From contig NZ_VOXD01000013.1 in assembly GCF_008014675.1 (NCBI RefSeq), forward strand, positions 62,001 to 126,000: a stretch of DNA of 64,000 nt, read 5' to 3'. Of this stretch, positions 17,301 to 24,350 are shown piece by piece. The notes below the pieces were generated by a model. The model was not told the DNA's origin, ran no database searches, and saw only the letters and a list, made by a program, of their open reading frames with translations. The translations under genes and the position numbers were made by a program. How positions within the stretch are numbered: the first letter of the stretch is position 1; each line of letters opens with the position of its first letter. This stretch comes from Neolewinella aurantiaca. GTDB taxonomy: Bacteria > Bacteroidota > Bacteroidia > Chitinophagales > Saprospiraceae.

Positions 17301-18990
17301 CAACCTGAATTTTGAAAAATTCTACGACCAGTTCGATTTCCTCCGGCAAATCAACCGGCCGCAACGCCGCCGGCCAACTACCCGGACACGGACCCGCAAC
17401 GAAGATCCGGACAGTAAAGAAGAACCCAAAAAGAGGGAACGAACGAAATCATCGGGGCCAAGTGCCACTACGCGGGCGCTCATCCGTCCGTTGCTCGCGC
17501 TGCGAAGCGTACGGGTGAATTACAGCGAAGATTTCGAGACGGTGATCCCCGGCTTCCTGCCGGAACCGGATTTCTTCGGGCAGAGCGCAGGCTTCAAATC
17601 TCCGGGATGGGGCTTCGTTGCAGGCTTCCAGCCTAAAATCAGAGAACTGGCCCAATCGGACTGGGGCGGATCAGATGACTACCTCAATGAACTGGGCGAA
17701 GACGGTTACCTGACCGTAAACCCGCTCTTTAGTCAGGAAGTAATCCAGAATTACACCCGCCGCTGGGATGGATCGGCGACCATCGAGCCCTTCAAAGACT
17801 TCCGCCTGGAACTGTCCATCGACCGGACTTTTACCGAAAATTACAGCGAAACCTTCAAGGTGCTCTCAAAAGACCCGACGCTGCAGTTCTTCAACCATAC
17901 CATCCCGATTCGGGATGGAGCACTGACTTTCTCTAATGGTGGAGCCAGCTCGCTGTTTAAGCAGGATACAACGGTTCTGAATGACCTGTTCGAAACCTTC
18001 GAGGCCAACCGCCTTGTGGTCAGTCAGCGACTCGGGCGCTCCGGCGATAACCCCAATACCCTACACTCGGATCCGTTGCTGGCCCAACAGGGCTACGCCT
18101 TTGGCTACGGCCCGAACCAGCAGGACGTTCTGCTGCCCGCCTTCCTCGCCGCTTACCGGGGCGAAGACGCCAACACGGTCAGCCTGAATCCTTTCGATCT
18201 GAAGGCAAGCCCGAACTGGCGTTTCAGCTGGACGGGACTGGACAAGATCGGCAACCTGGGCGAAATCTTCCGTCGCGTAAATATTCAGCATGGTTTCCAG
18301 TCAACGTTCTCCATCAGCAGCTACGGCACGAGCCTTGACTACCTGGACGCGCTGTCTGAGGCCACCCAGCCGGAGTTTATTGGCTACGATACCGTAAGCC
18401 TCAATTACTTCCCACGGATCGAGATTCCGAACATTACTGAGTCGAAGTCTTTTGCTCCGCTCTTCTCCATTGAAGCGGAAATGCAGAACGGTTTGTCGGT
18501 CAACTTCGCCTACCAGAGCCAGGATAACCGTAGCATCAATATCGTGAATAAGCTGCTGAGTGAGCAGGTCTCTAAGGAGGTTGTAGGCGGATTTGGCATT
18601 GTACTCAGCGACGTACAGATCGGCTTCCTGCAGGGCAAGACGAAGAAGCGAAGATCGTCGCGCGAGCAGGAGGAGCAATCGCAACGCGGTGGCCAGCGAC
18701 GGGGAGGAAGTTCTTCCGGAGGGCGCCTGAACGTCAGTGATATGGACGTTCAGTTCAATTTCAGCCTGCGTGATGGTAAAACCTACGCGAGTACCCTGAG
18801 CACATCAGACCGGCTGATCGTAGAAGGTAGCCGGGTCTTTACCCTCGCGCCTTCCGTCGAATATCAGGTCAACAACCTGCTCAGTCTGCGGGCCTTCTTC
18901 GATTACCGGAAGACGACACCGTTCAACCCGCTCGGCTTCCCGCAAACAGCGGCTAGTGGAGGTATGGTGGTCCGGTTCCAGCTCCAGTAG
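11323..18990 (+). CDS. sprA: Cell-surface protein SprA, type IX secretion translocon
   Basis: SprA (Sov) is the giant outer-membrane beta-barrel that forms the protein-conducting channel of the type IX secretion system, used for secreted enzymes and, in gliding species, adhesins. The product is 2555 aa with an N-terminal signal peptide (KTLLFLLCCFAISSLNFAYA). Typical SprA passages include GGVDLSFGVNYQFQDNP, KEGIVYLDDFEGTASPIDL and SSEVWINELRLEG, and the protein ends in a barrel-like strand with GGMVVRFQLQ. Two very basic, low-complexity stretches (coding at about 17356-17460 and 18640-18725) are probably extramembrane loops. Other secretion components are not in the window. Confidence 0.96.
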   Translation: MNKTLLFLLCCFAISSLNFAYAPLFTGFDKEEEDAVIQLFKKITYQPLPDKVKSENLPGYIDPAGLATTLFPLGGAADTIPPIQDRDRDFITDPNRNPVDLRDPANVTRTVEYDPATGNYIVREKIGNLDFRPPTTLTFEEYFKYREEKDKQDYFRSLGGVGLGDASVTATDPLDEIELDPDLINNLFGGTEIDIQPKGGVDLSFGVNYQFQDNPFIVERFRKNTIFDFDMDIQMNVTGQIGDKLKLNTNYNTGATFNFDNQIKLDYNSEAFSEDDILRKIEAGDVSLPLRGSLIEGAQSLFGLKTELQFGHLKLTAIASQQRSQREKLTIEGGAQLAEYEVYADSYDENRHFFLSHFNRNVYEEALSNLPQINSLFHAENIEVWITNDRNDVLDVRDIVAFADLAEPDADFLTNPDAVRPFGSPEYEQLCPSDVSLPDNGANDLYSKLVNAGDQVRDIDRAVSTLQSARFGLEPIRDFEKVSARKLTAREYTVHPELGFISLNINVQPDQVVAVSYRYKYNGNIFKVGELSVNTDNSNNGTLSNTTSSQEDTSAFANQVLFTKMLKSSTQRVGLPTWDLMMKNVYSLGAYQVNQEDFRLDIQYEDPGEGFKRFLPVPVDGIPGLPLIRAFNLDRLNTQLDPVPDGVFDFVPGITINPTTGRIYFPVLEPFGSDLAELLDPEDRDQFVYQELYDSTIFQAQEFPEKNRFAIRGSYKSSVQSEISLGAFNIPAGSVRVTAGGALLEEGRDYSVDYSTGRVRILNDAILSSGVPINVSFEDNTVFSLQTKTMLGLRADYEVSDKLSLGGTFMQLFERPFTQKVNIGEDPINNKIYGFDATFQTESGWLTRMVDKLPLFSTSAPSNISLTAETAWLRPGHSKAINKAQGEKEGIVYLDDFEGTASPIDLKTPVQSWYLASVPQNDAGNNNPLFPEAQQEGLVTGANRALLNWYRLEPNSRTGVEGADENVYTSAVPQQEVFPNLDIPLSQRAQTQFFTFDMSYSPNIRGQYNFDTPAGYPGFTSGAFLENDPISPVKLVDPETRWGGIMREMRTPDFQSSNIEFIEFWMLSPFLDPNNANLPADDGVDKQGTLYINLGNVSEDILKDSRKAFENGLPGPINPNRPVDETVWGRVPVSQQITLGFDNDPATRELQDVGLDCIGDSLEQITFSEYLNAFAGLSAGGFQALQADPSNDNFYYFNNDRYTAGDDLLTRYRGWNGMEGNSAANTGSSSSSVRESTTNLPDAEDLNQDNTLNESESYFQYEIPFVRSGTDAREFDREATPFITDQLEAANGRIWYRFRIPLNSDQKTAVGGIQDFRSIRFMRMYMHDFRAPVTLRFAEFELVRNSWRRYTRDFQSGPAIGGEGSTEFNIDAVNIEENSSRQPFNYVLPAGIRREQSLGVVNTLQNEQSLTMKVQNLQPGARRAIFKYTDTDLRVYDKLRMFVHAEALGDSRFQRPDTGQLILFMRMGSDFEQNYYEYEVPLELSDTSGLQMILDSLGDANAQNQYLNGSAYSEEVWKPRNEVNLPLELLRDLKLERNNTNVPLSQEYSQEFEPFTDPDEYGAADPIRNVRHTIRVKGNPNLGYVKVFMIGLKNRDDLNNNGISSEVWINELRLEGLDERGGVAGIARADIQLADLGNITAAANYSSIGFGALDDNVTERNRESTYGYDLAGNFALDKFLPQKWGVRLPLYLQHSKTVSTPEYDPYDLDIKLEDKINATDDSNIQDSLREQAREINKISALALNNVGITPATRRTKPSPLDPANISVSYGVTKTERSDPFIESEVVKDHTGALDYTFSRGRGGSIEPFKGIKSKYLKLISEININPLPNSFTFANVINRSFATTKYRFADVNPEFNTFYNKRFTWDRTYDVRWDLTRSIKLGFNANMSATIDEPDENRLLQFDEAERDQIRKDSIWENLLNGGRPKLYTHGLNASYQLPLRYLPFLDFVDVRANYLANYTWNASPLSLTGEDTPGGSSLGNTIQNSQSRQITANLNFEKFYDQFDFLRQINRPQRRRPTTRTRTRNEDPDSKEEPKKRERTKSSGPSATTRALIRPLLALRSVRVNYSEDFETVIPGFLPEPDFFGQSAGFKSPGWGFVAGFQPKIRELAQSDWGGSDDYLNELGEDGYLTVNPLFSQEVIQNYTRRWDGSATIEPFKDFRLELSIDRTFTENYSETFKVLSKDPTLQFFNHTIPIRDGALTFSNGGASSLFKQDTTVLNDLFETFEANRLVVSQRLGRSGDNPNTLHSDPLLAQQGYAFGYGPNQQDVLLPAFLAAYRGEDANTVSLNPFDLKASPNWRFSWTGLDKIGNLGEIFRRVNIQHGFQSTFSISSYGTSLDYLDALSEATQPEFIGYDTVSLNYFPRIEIPNITESKSFAPLFSIEAEMQNGLSVNFAYQSQDNRSINIVNKLLSEQVSKEVVGGFGIVLSDVQIGFLQGKTKKRRSSREQEEQSQRGGQRRGGSSSGGRLNVSDMDVQFNFSLRDGKTYASTLSTSDRLIVEGSRVFTLAPSVEYQVNNLLSLRAFFDYRKTTPFNPLGFPQTAASGGMVVRFQLQ

Positions 18991-19008
18991 GCATTGTGCC
19001 AAAAAGGA

Positions 19009-19047
19009 AATGCGAGGATGACTCAGGTCGTCTTCGCATTTTTTTTG
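19009..19047 (+). terminator. Terminator of sprA
   Basis: TGCGAGGATGAC pairs with GTCGTCTTCGCA around a 4-nt loop and is followed by eight T residues. Confidence 0.88.
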
Positions 19048-19064
19048 CGCGGTCGCAGGTGCAG
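19047..19064 (-). repeat. 20-bp interspersed motif (copy 5)
   Basis: GCGCGGTCGCAGGTGCAG directly follows the sprA terminator. It shares the GGTCGC variant with the copy on the other side of tsaE. Confidence 0.65.
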
Positions 19065-19129
19065 TGGAAAGGTTAATGGGCCTGGTGATTCCCTTCGGGC
19101 ACGTATGGTTACCGTTGGAGTCGTGCTTA

Positions 19130-19555
19130 TTACGGCAGGATTTCAGCAGAAGTCGTAATCTCTCTTGAAGAGCCATCTTCCCCATGCTTCAGCCTCAGTA
19201 CCACCGTGCTGTCGGGTAACAAGTCTTCAACGACGGCTGGCCATTCTACGAATATGGGATAGTCTTCATGTCCGGCGAAGAGTTCTTCCAGGCCAGCGTC
19301 CAGTGCTTCCTGAATTGAATTGAGGCGGTAACAATCGAGATGGTATACGGGGCCGGAGGTGGTCTCGTACTGGTTTACGATGCTGAAGGTGGGGCTGGAG
19401 GTTGGCTCCGTTACGCCAAGTTGACGACACATCTCGGCAACGAGCGTCGTTTTGCCTGCGCCCAGTTCGCCCAGCAGAGCGTAGGTCCGGTTACGGCCCA
19501 GTTTCTCGATCAGTTGGGCAGCAAGTGCAGGGATGTCATCCGTAGTGTAATGCAT
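19130..19555 (-). CDS. tsaE: tRNA threonylcarbamoyladenosine biosynthesis ATPase TsaE
   Basis: TsaE hydrolyses ATP and works with TsaB-TsaD to place the t6A modification at A37 of ANN-decoding tRNAs. The P-loop GELGAGKTTLV is near residues 29-39, and PTFSIVNQYE, YHLDCYRL and FVEWP are family hallmarks. The preferred start, MHYTTDD at 19555, lies 4 bp downstream of a TACCTTCG box; the longer frame would begin with TTG inside that box. The product is 141 aa, normal for the family. It converges on sprA. Confidence 0.94.
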   Translation of the reverse strand: MHYTTDDIPALAAQLIEKLGRNRTYALLGELGAGKTTLVAEMCRQLGVTEPTSSPTFSIVNQYETTSGPVYHLDCYRLNSIQEALDAGLEELFAGHEDYPIFVEWPAVVEDLLPDSTVVLRLKHGEDGSSREITTSAEILP

Positions 19556-19559
19556 GATG

Positions 19560-19567
19560 CGAAGGTA
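19560..19567 (-). promoter_or_regulatory. -7 box of tsaE, leaderless arrangement
   Basis: Minus-strand TACCTTCG ends 4 bp before the ATG at 19555. Confidence 0.5.
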
Positions 19568-19595
19568 CAACGGCTGTCCTTTTCAGAAACCCGCG

Positions 19596-19615
19596 CTGCA
19601 CCTGCGGTCGCGCCC
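19596..19615 (+). repeat. 20-bp interspersed motif (copy 6)
   Basis: CTGCACCTGCGGTCGCGCCC, 41 bp upstream of tsaE and inverted relative to the copy at 19047. Confidence 0.7.
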
Positions 19616-19710
19616 GTATTGCCCCGGTAGCTGATGTCGTATTACTGTTTTGCCGCATGGGTACAACCGGAGATTGAAAACGCGGTAGCGCTACAAGCCG
19701 GTAAGACCGT

Positions 19711-19718
19711 TATCTTTG
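19711..19718 (+). promoter_or_regulatory. -7 box of era, leaderless arrangement
   Basis: TATCTTTG fits TAnnTTTG exactly and ends 4 bp before the era ATG at 19723. Confidence 0.6.
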
Positions 19719-19722
19719 CCGA

Positions 19723-20619
19723 ATGCACAGATCAGGTTTTGTAAACATCATCGGCCGGCCAAACGCCGGAAAATCAACCCTCATGAATGGCCTCATCGGC
19801 GAACGGATGAGTATCATTACGGCTAAGCCGCAAACGACCCGCCATCGCATTTTCGGGATCGTGACGGGCGAGGATTTTCAGATCGTTTTCTCCGATACAC
19901 CCGGTGTGATCGAGGACCCGAACTACAAGATGCAGGAAATGATGAATCGCTACGTGAACACCACGTTCGAAGATGCCGATCTCATGATCTACCTCATCGA
20001 CCCTCAGGAGGAATACAGCGAAGATGACCTGTTGGTGGGGAAACTGCGCCACAATAAAGTGCCGCTGTACCTGGTCTTCAATAAGTCTGACCTGATGAGT
20101 TCCACGAAACTCAAGGAAATCAATAAGCAGTTTAAAAAGTGGCTGAAGCCCGAGAAGGTGTTTATGATCTCTGCCCTGAAGGGAGACGGAGTTCCTGAAC
20201 TTCTCGAAGCCATCAAGGAGCAACTACCCGAAGGCCCGAAGTACTTCCCCGACGAACAATTGACCGACCGCTCGGAGCGCTTTTTCGTCTCTGAAATCAT
20301 CCGCGAGCAAATCCTGGAGCAGTACCACCAGGAAATCCCCTACTCCGTAGAGGTCGACATCGAGTCTTTTCAGGACAGCGAAACGAAGGACGGGCAGGAA
20401 CTCGCCCGCATCAGTGCCCTGATCTACGTTTCCCGCAAAAGCCAGAAGCCTATCCTTATCGGCAAAGGCGGCAAAGCCATCAAGGAGCTCGGTTCCCAGG
20501 CCCGGAAGCGAATGGAAGAGTTTTTACAACGCAAGGTATTCCTGGAGCTCCACGTCAAAATCCGTGAAGACTGGCGAGACGATGAAGACGCGCTGAAAAG
20601 GTTCGGTTACGAACGGTGA
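19723..20619 (+). CDS. era: GTPase Era
   Basis: Era is an essential GTPase that binds the 3' end of 16S rRNA and helps 30S assembly. The 298-aa product has G1 GRPNAGKS (11-18), a switch I/G2 TAKPQTTRH, G3 DTPG (58-61), G4 NKSD (120-123) and a C-terminal KH domain with IGKGGKAIKELGSQARKRME. The tail CDE-like end DALKRFGYER is typical. The stop codon is directly followed by the tandem-repeat array. Confidence 0.96.
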   Translation: MHRSGFVNIIGRPNAGKSTLMNGLIGERMSIITAKPQTTRHRIFGIVTGEDFQIVFSDTPGVIEDPNYKMQEMMNRYVNTTFEDADLMIYLIDPQEEYSEDDLLVGKLRHNKVPLYLVFNKSDLMSSTKLKEINKQFKKWLKPEKVFMISALKGDGVPELLEAIKEQLPEGPKYFPDEQLTDRSERFFVSEIIREQILEQYHQEIPYSVEVDIESFQDSETKDGQELARISALIYVSRKSQKPILIGKGGKAIKELGSQARKRMEEFLQRKVFLELHVKIREDWRDDEDALKRFGYER

Positions 20620-20625
20620 GTGAGT

Positions 20626-21356
20626 TTGGAGTCGGGAGTCAGGGAGTCGGGAGTCTGGAGTCGCTACCGCGAGCGGCTTTTGCGGCAGCGACTCCCGACT
20701 CCCGACTCCAAATTCCCGACTCGTAGTACTCCCGACTCCTTTACTGCCTGTAAGCGAGTAAGCGTAGCGCTGCGAGTGGTGTTTGCGGCAGCGACTCCCG
20801 ACTCCCGACTCCCGACTCCCGACTCGTAGTACTCCCGACTTTTTTACTGCCTGTAAGCGAGTAAGCGTAGCGCTGCGAGTGGTGTTTGCGGCAGCGACTC
20901 CAAACTCCCGACTCCCGACTCCCAACTCCCAACTCGTAGTACTCCCGACTTTTTTACTGCCTGTAGGCGAGTAAGCATAGCGTCGCGAGTGGTGTTTGCG
21001 GCAGCGACTCCCGACTCCCGACTATAAACTCCCGACTCGTAGTACTTCCGACTTTTTTACTGCCTGTAAGCGAGTAAGCGTAGCGCTGCGAGTGGTGTTT
21101 GCGGCAGCGACTCCCGACTCCCGACTCCCGACTATAAACTCCCGACTCGTATTACTTCCGACTTTTTTACTGCCTGTAAGCGAGTAAGCGTAGCGCTGCG
21201 AGTGGTGTTTGCGGCAGCGACTCCCGACTCCCGACTCCAAACTCCCGACTCGTAGTACTCCCGACTTTTTTACTGCCTGTAGGCGAGTAATCGTAGCGTC
21301 GCGAGTGGTGTTTGCGGCAGCGACTCCCGACTCCAAACTCCCGACTCCTTTACTGC
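20626..21356. repeat. Higher-order tandem array built from a 7-bp unit
   Basis: About 730 bp between era and rsmI. Runs of the heptamer CCGACTC alternate with a conserved segment starting TTACTGCCTGTAAGCGAGTA and ending GTTTGCGGCAGCGACTC. TTACTGCC begins at 20741, 20844, 20954, 21057, 21167, 21270 and 21350, so periods are 103, 110, 103, 110, 103 and 80 bp; 103 and 110 differ by exactly one heptamer. The left edge (20626-20665) carries the heptamer in inverted orientation. The last TTACTGCC is the end of the rsmI coding sequence. Confidence 0.92.
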
Positions 21357-22015
21357 CCCGCTACCACCACGACAATTTCTCCCTTTACTTTCCCCTTCGC
21401 TTCGTAATGAGCCTTCAGTTCAGGCAACGGGGCTGTGGTGATTTCTTCGTGAAGTTTTGAAATTTCCCGGGCAACGCAGGCGGTGCGGTCTTCGCCGCAG
21501 AATTCCATTAGTTGGCCCAGTAGTTTTACGATGCGGTGCGGGCTTTCGTAGAGGGCAAAGGTATTGGGCAGGTCGGCGAGGTATTTGAGCCGGGTTTGCC
21601 GGCCTTTTTTGTGAGGCAGGAAGCCTTCGAAGTGAAATTTATCGCAGGGGATGCCACTTGCGGCGAGGGCCGGCACGAAGGCTGCGGCGCCGGGCAGACA
21701 ACTCACTTCCACGCCGGCTTCGCGGCATGCCCGCACGAGTAAGAAACCGGGGTCGCTGATGCCGGGTGTTCCGGCATCGGTGATCAGGGCGTACGTCGCT
21801 CCGTCTTTCAGTTCGTCGACCAAACCGGGTACGATGCCGTGTTCGTTGTGGGCGTGGTAGGCACGCAGTGGCGTTTCGACGCCGTAATGTTGCATCAGGG
21901 GGCGGCTGGTTCGGGTGTCTTCGGCCAGAACCAAATCGGCTTCCATCAGCATCCGGACGGAACGTTGCGTGATGTCTTCACGGTTACCGATGGGAGTAGG
22001 AACAAGGTAGAGCAT
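21350..22015 (-). CDS. rsmI: 16S rRNA 2'-O-ribose methyltransferase RsmI
   Basis: RsmI methylates the 2'-OH of C1402 in the 30S decoding centre using SAM. The 221-aa product contains LYLVPTPIGNREDITQRSV at the N-terminus, the LITDAGTPGISDPG loop (residues about 76-89) and YESPHRIVKLL, all typical of the tetrapyrrole-methylase-type fold. It is somewhat shorter than the E. coli protein, as usual in Bacteroidota. The stop codon sits inside the last partial unit of the heptamer array. Confidence 0.94.
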   Translation of the reverse strand: MLYLVPTPIGNREDITQRSVRMLMEADLVLAEDTRTSRPLMQHYGVETPLRAYHAHNEHGIVPGLVDELKDGATYALITDAGTPGISDPGFLLVRACREAGVEVSCLPGAAAFVPALAASGIPCDKFHFEGFLPHKKGRQTRLKYLADLPNTFALYESPHRIVKLLGQLMEFCGEDRTACVAREISKLHEEITTAPLPELKAHYEAKGKVKGEIVVVVAGQ

Positions 22016-22057
22016 AGTGAGCGCTTTGCTTTTTACAGGAGGGGCAAAGGTCGGCTA

Positions 22058-22666
22058 TTATTGTTCCATGTAATAACGGGAGGTCCGGCGGACGATTTCG
22101 ACGGTTGCCCCGAAGGCAACGTGGCCGGCCAGGTTTTGAAATTTGTCCTTAGCGATGTCCTTTGCTGCTGCGGGCATAACTCCCATGGCGGGAACGGCCA
22201 GTTGCTGAACGGTAGCGAATACGCCTCCTCCGTCTTCTGCGGAGGCTTCGGTTTTAGCTTCGGGCATCGCTTCTACGATCAGGCCATAAACGCCGCCCAT
22301 CAATGCGCCAATCCCGACCTCGATGATGGCTGCTGCTGCATTTTCGCCGTCTTCGTCGAGATCGATTCCCGTAAGTTCTTCGGCTTTGTCTACCAGGTTA
22401 TCGGCTACCTTATCTTCGATCTGGTCGGTATTTGGGGCCGCGTAGTGATCAACAGCCATCTTCACCGCCACTCCGGCGATACCCCCCAAGACACCAGCAA
22501 GAAAACCCCGGCCGTAATTCTTGGGGCCAGTATGTTCTGTTTTACGCATGAACTCTTCGACGGAATCTATGCTGCCGCCGGAGAACTGTTGAATCATACT
22601 GGTATCCCCGCTGCTTACAGCGTCCTTTACGGTGTCAATAAGGGTGTCTACTATGGAATTGGCCAT
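22058..22666 (-). CDS. Membrane-associated protein of unknown function
   Basis: A 202-aa protein with two glycine-rich hydrophobic stretches, FLAGVLGGIAGVAVKMAV (about residues 54-71) and IIEVGIGALMGGVYGLIVEA (about 112-131), separated by an acidic region. The first recalls the YagU/DUF1440 membrane-protein pattern, but the match is weak. The N-terminal 40 residues are soluble. It is adjacent to rsmI on the same strand with a 42-bp gap, and divergent from the GH3 gene. I cannot assign a role. Confidence 0.6.
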   Translation of the reverse strand: MANSIVDTLIDTVKDAVSSGDTSMIQQFSGGSIDSVEEFMRKTEHTGPKNYGRGFLAGVLGGIAGVAVKMAVDHYAAPNTDQIEDKVADNLVDKAEELTGIDLDEDGENAAAAIIEVGIGALMGGVYGLIVEAMPEAKTEASAEDGGGVFATVQQLAVPAMGVMPAAAKDIAKDKFQNLAGHVAFGATVEIVRRTSRYYMEQ

Positions 22667-22766
22667 GTTGTGTTGAGCTTATGCTATACTTAACCGTCTG
22701 TTACGATTCAGGTTCGCTGAATTCGGTTGCAAGTTACTGTATGCAGCTTTGTAACGCCCGTAACCG

Positions 22767-22774
22767 TACCTTGC
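22767..22774 (+). promoter_or_regulatory. Possible -7 box for the GH3-family gene
   Basis: TACCTTGC, 27 bp upstream of ATG 22802; one base from the consensus. Confidence 0.35.
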
Positions 22775-22801
22775 AATCAGCAACCTTTAACTCATATCGC
22801 T

Positions 22802-24328
22802 ATGCTGCTAGACCGTGTAATTGAACTTGGCCTGGAGGCCGCCGATAAATTCCCCCGCCGCCGCCGTGCACCCTGGCCGGCTCAGGAAAGAACGCTTAAG
22901 AAGCTACTGAAAAAGGCCCGTAAAACGACTTTCGGAAGGGCTTACGGTTTCAAGGGGCTACTGGAAGCCGAGGATATAGTCGCCGCGTTTCAGCAACGCG
23001 TACCTCTGGTGGATTACAACGGAATGTTCAAACCATGGTGGGAACGGGTTTACGAAGGTGAACAGGACATCACCTGGCCGGGAGGGACCGAGTACTTCGC
23101 CATGAGCAGTGGAACGAGCGACGCTAATACCAAATACATTCCGGTTACCGAGTCCACAGTGAAAAGCATCAGCCGGGGAGCTTTCAGGATGTTCGCTTCT
23201 TTTCCCGACTACGGGTTGTCTGAAGATGTCTATACTGCATCCTGGCTGGCTATTGGGGGCACTACTCAGCTCACCAGGCAGGGCCGCCGGCGCTTCGGCT
23301 ATCTGAGCGGCATCAACGCGCGTGAGCAGCCGTTATGGGCCCGGGGGTTCTATAAGCCCGGACGACGCATCGCCCGGATCGAAGCCTTCGATGATCGTGT
23401 CGAAGAAATTGCCCGCAATGCTCATAAATGGAATATCGGCATCATTGTCGGTATCCCGCACTGGGTGCAGATTACCCTTGAGCGTATCCTTGAGATCCAT
23501 AACATTGAGCACATCTCCGAAATATGGCCAGACCTGGAACTCTTCGTTAGTGGGGGAGCCGATTACAAAGCCTATGTGAAAAGCTTCGACCGCCTGATCG
23601 GTCACCCGATCAAGTACATGAATACCTATCTGGCAAGTGAAGGGATGTTCGCCTTTCAGCGGTCGGCTGATGCGCAGGGGATGCAGCTGTTGCTGGACAA
23701 CGGCATTTTCTACGAATTCGTCCCTTTCAATGATTTGAATTTTGACGACGAGGGAAACCTGCGCCCTGGCGCAAGAGCACTCACGCTACGTGAAGTGGAG
23801 CGGGATAAAGAGTACGCAATGCTCACGACTTCATGCAGTGGTGCCTGGCGCTATATGGTAGGCGACACGGTCCGTTTTCTCGACGTCGAAAACGCAGTCA
23901 TCACGATTAGTGGCCGTACGAAGCATTACATCAACCTGGTTACGGAGCACCTCACCGTCGACAACATGAATGCTGGTGTCGTAGCCGTTGAACACGCGCT
24001 GAATGTGCGCATTCCCGAGTTCACCATCATCCCGGTGAAAGAAGACCAATACGTGGCACATGAATGGTACCTGGGCAGCAAGGATGAACTCGATGCCGAA
24101 ACCATCCTGCCGGTTCTTGACGCTGCGCTGGGCGAAGTGAACGATGATTACAAATCGGAGCGGAAGACATTGCTTCAGATAAAGGTCAATACCGTACCGC
24201 TCGGCCATTTTTACGAATGGCAGCGCCTTAGTGGTCAGGTAAACGGCCAGAGCAAAATTCCGCGGGTGCTCAAAGGCGCGGCCAAAGACCGCTGGCTGGA
24301 ACTGGTGAAGGGAGCCAAGAAAAGCTGA
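22802..24328 (+). CDS. GH3-family acyl-adenylate-forming protein
   Basis: A 508-aa protein of the GH3 family, which in plants joins amino acids to jasmonate or auxin through acyl-adenylates. The bacterial relatives have no settled substrate. Visible signs are the nucleotide-binding AMSSGTSDANTKYIP (near residue 100), FVSGGADYKAYVKSF, the TYLASEGMFAFQ region, and the TSCSGAWRYMVGDTVRFL segment. The C-terminal small domain follows. ATG 22802 is chosen over an in-frame upstream start because the upstream residues are unrelated to the family. It stands alone and converges with the sulfurtransferase gene. Confidence 0.88.
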   Translation: MLLDRVIELGLEAADKFPRRRRAPWPAQERTLKKLLKKARKTTFGRAYGFKGLLEAEDIVAAFQQRVPLVDYNGMFKPWWERVYEGEQDITWPGGTEYFAMSSGTSDANTKYIPVTESTVKSISRGAFRMFASFPDYGLSEDVYTASWLAIGGTTQLTRQGRRRFGYLSGINAREQPLWARGFYKPGRRIARIEAFDDRVEEIARNAHKWNIGIIVGIPHWVQITLERILEIHNIEHISEIWPDLELFVSGGADYKAYVKSFDRLIGHPIKYMNTYLASEGMFAFQRSADAQGMQLLLDNGIFYEFVPFNDLNFDDEGNLRPGARALTLREVERDKEYAMLTTSCSGAWRYMVGDTVRFLDVENAVITISGRTKHYINLVTEHLTVDNMNAGVVAVEHALNVRIPEFTIIPVKEDQYVAHEWYLGSKDELDAETILPVLDAALGEVNDDYKSERKTLLQIKVNTVPLGHFYEWQRLSGQVNGQSKIPRVLKGAAKDRWLELVKGAKKS

Positions 24329-24350
24329 CCGCCGGCATAAGTTGTTCTGG

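Noticed and set aside
15952-17364. 470-aa minus-strand frame opposite sprA
   Set aside because: Shadow of SprA coding sequence; no start signal or protein family, and sprA is continuous across it.
20626-21356. Possible CRISPR array
   Set aside because: Spacers are not unique; the whole unit repeats, heptamers run through it, and no cas genes are near.
20620-21460. Several short frames across the heptamer array on both strands
   Set aside because: They only translate the repeat (for example RLPTPDS) and have no independent support.
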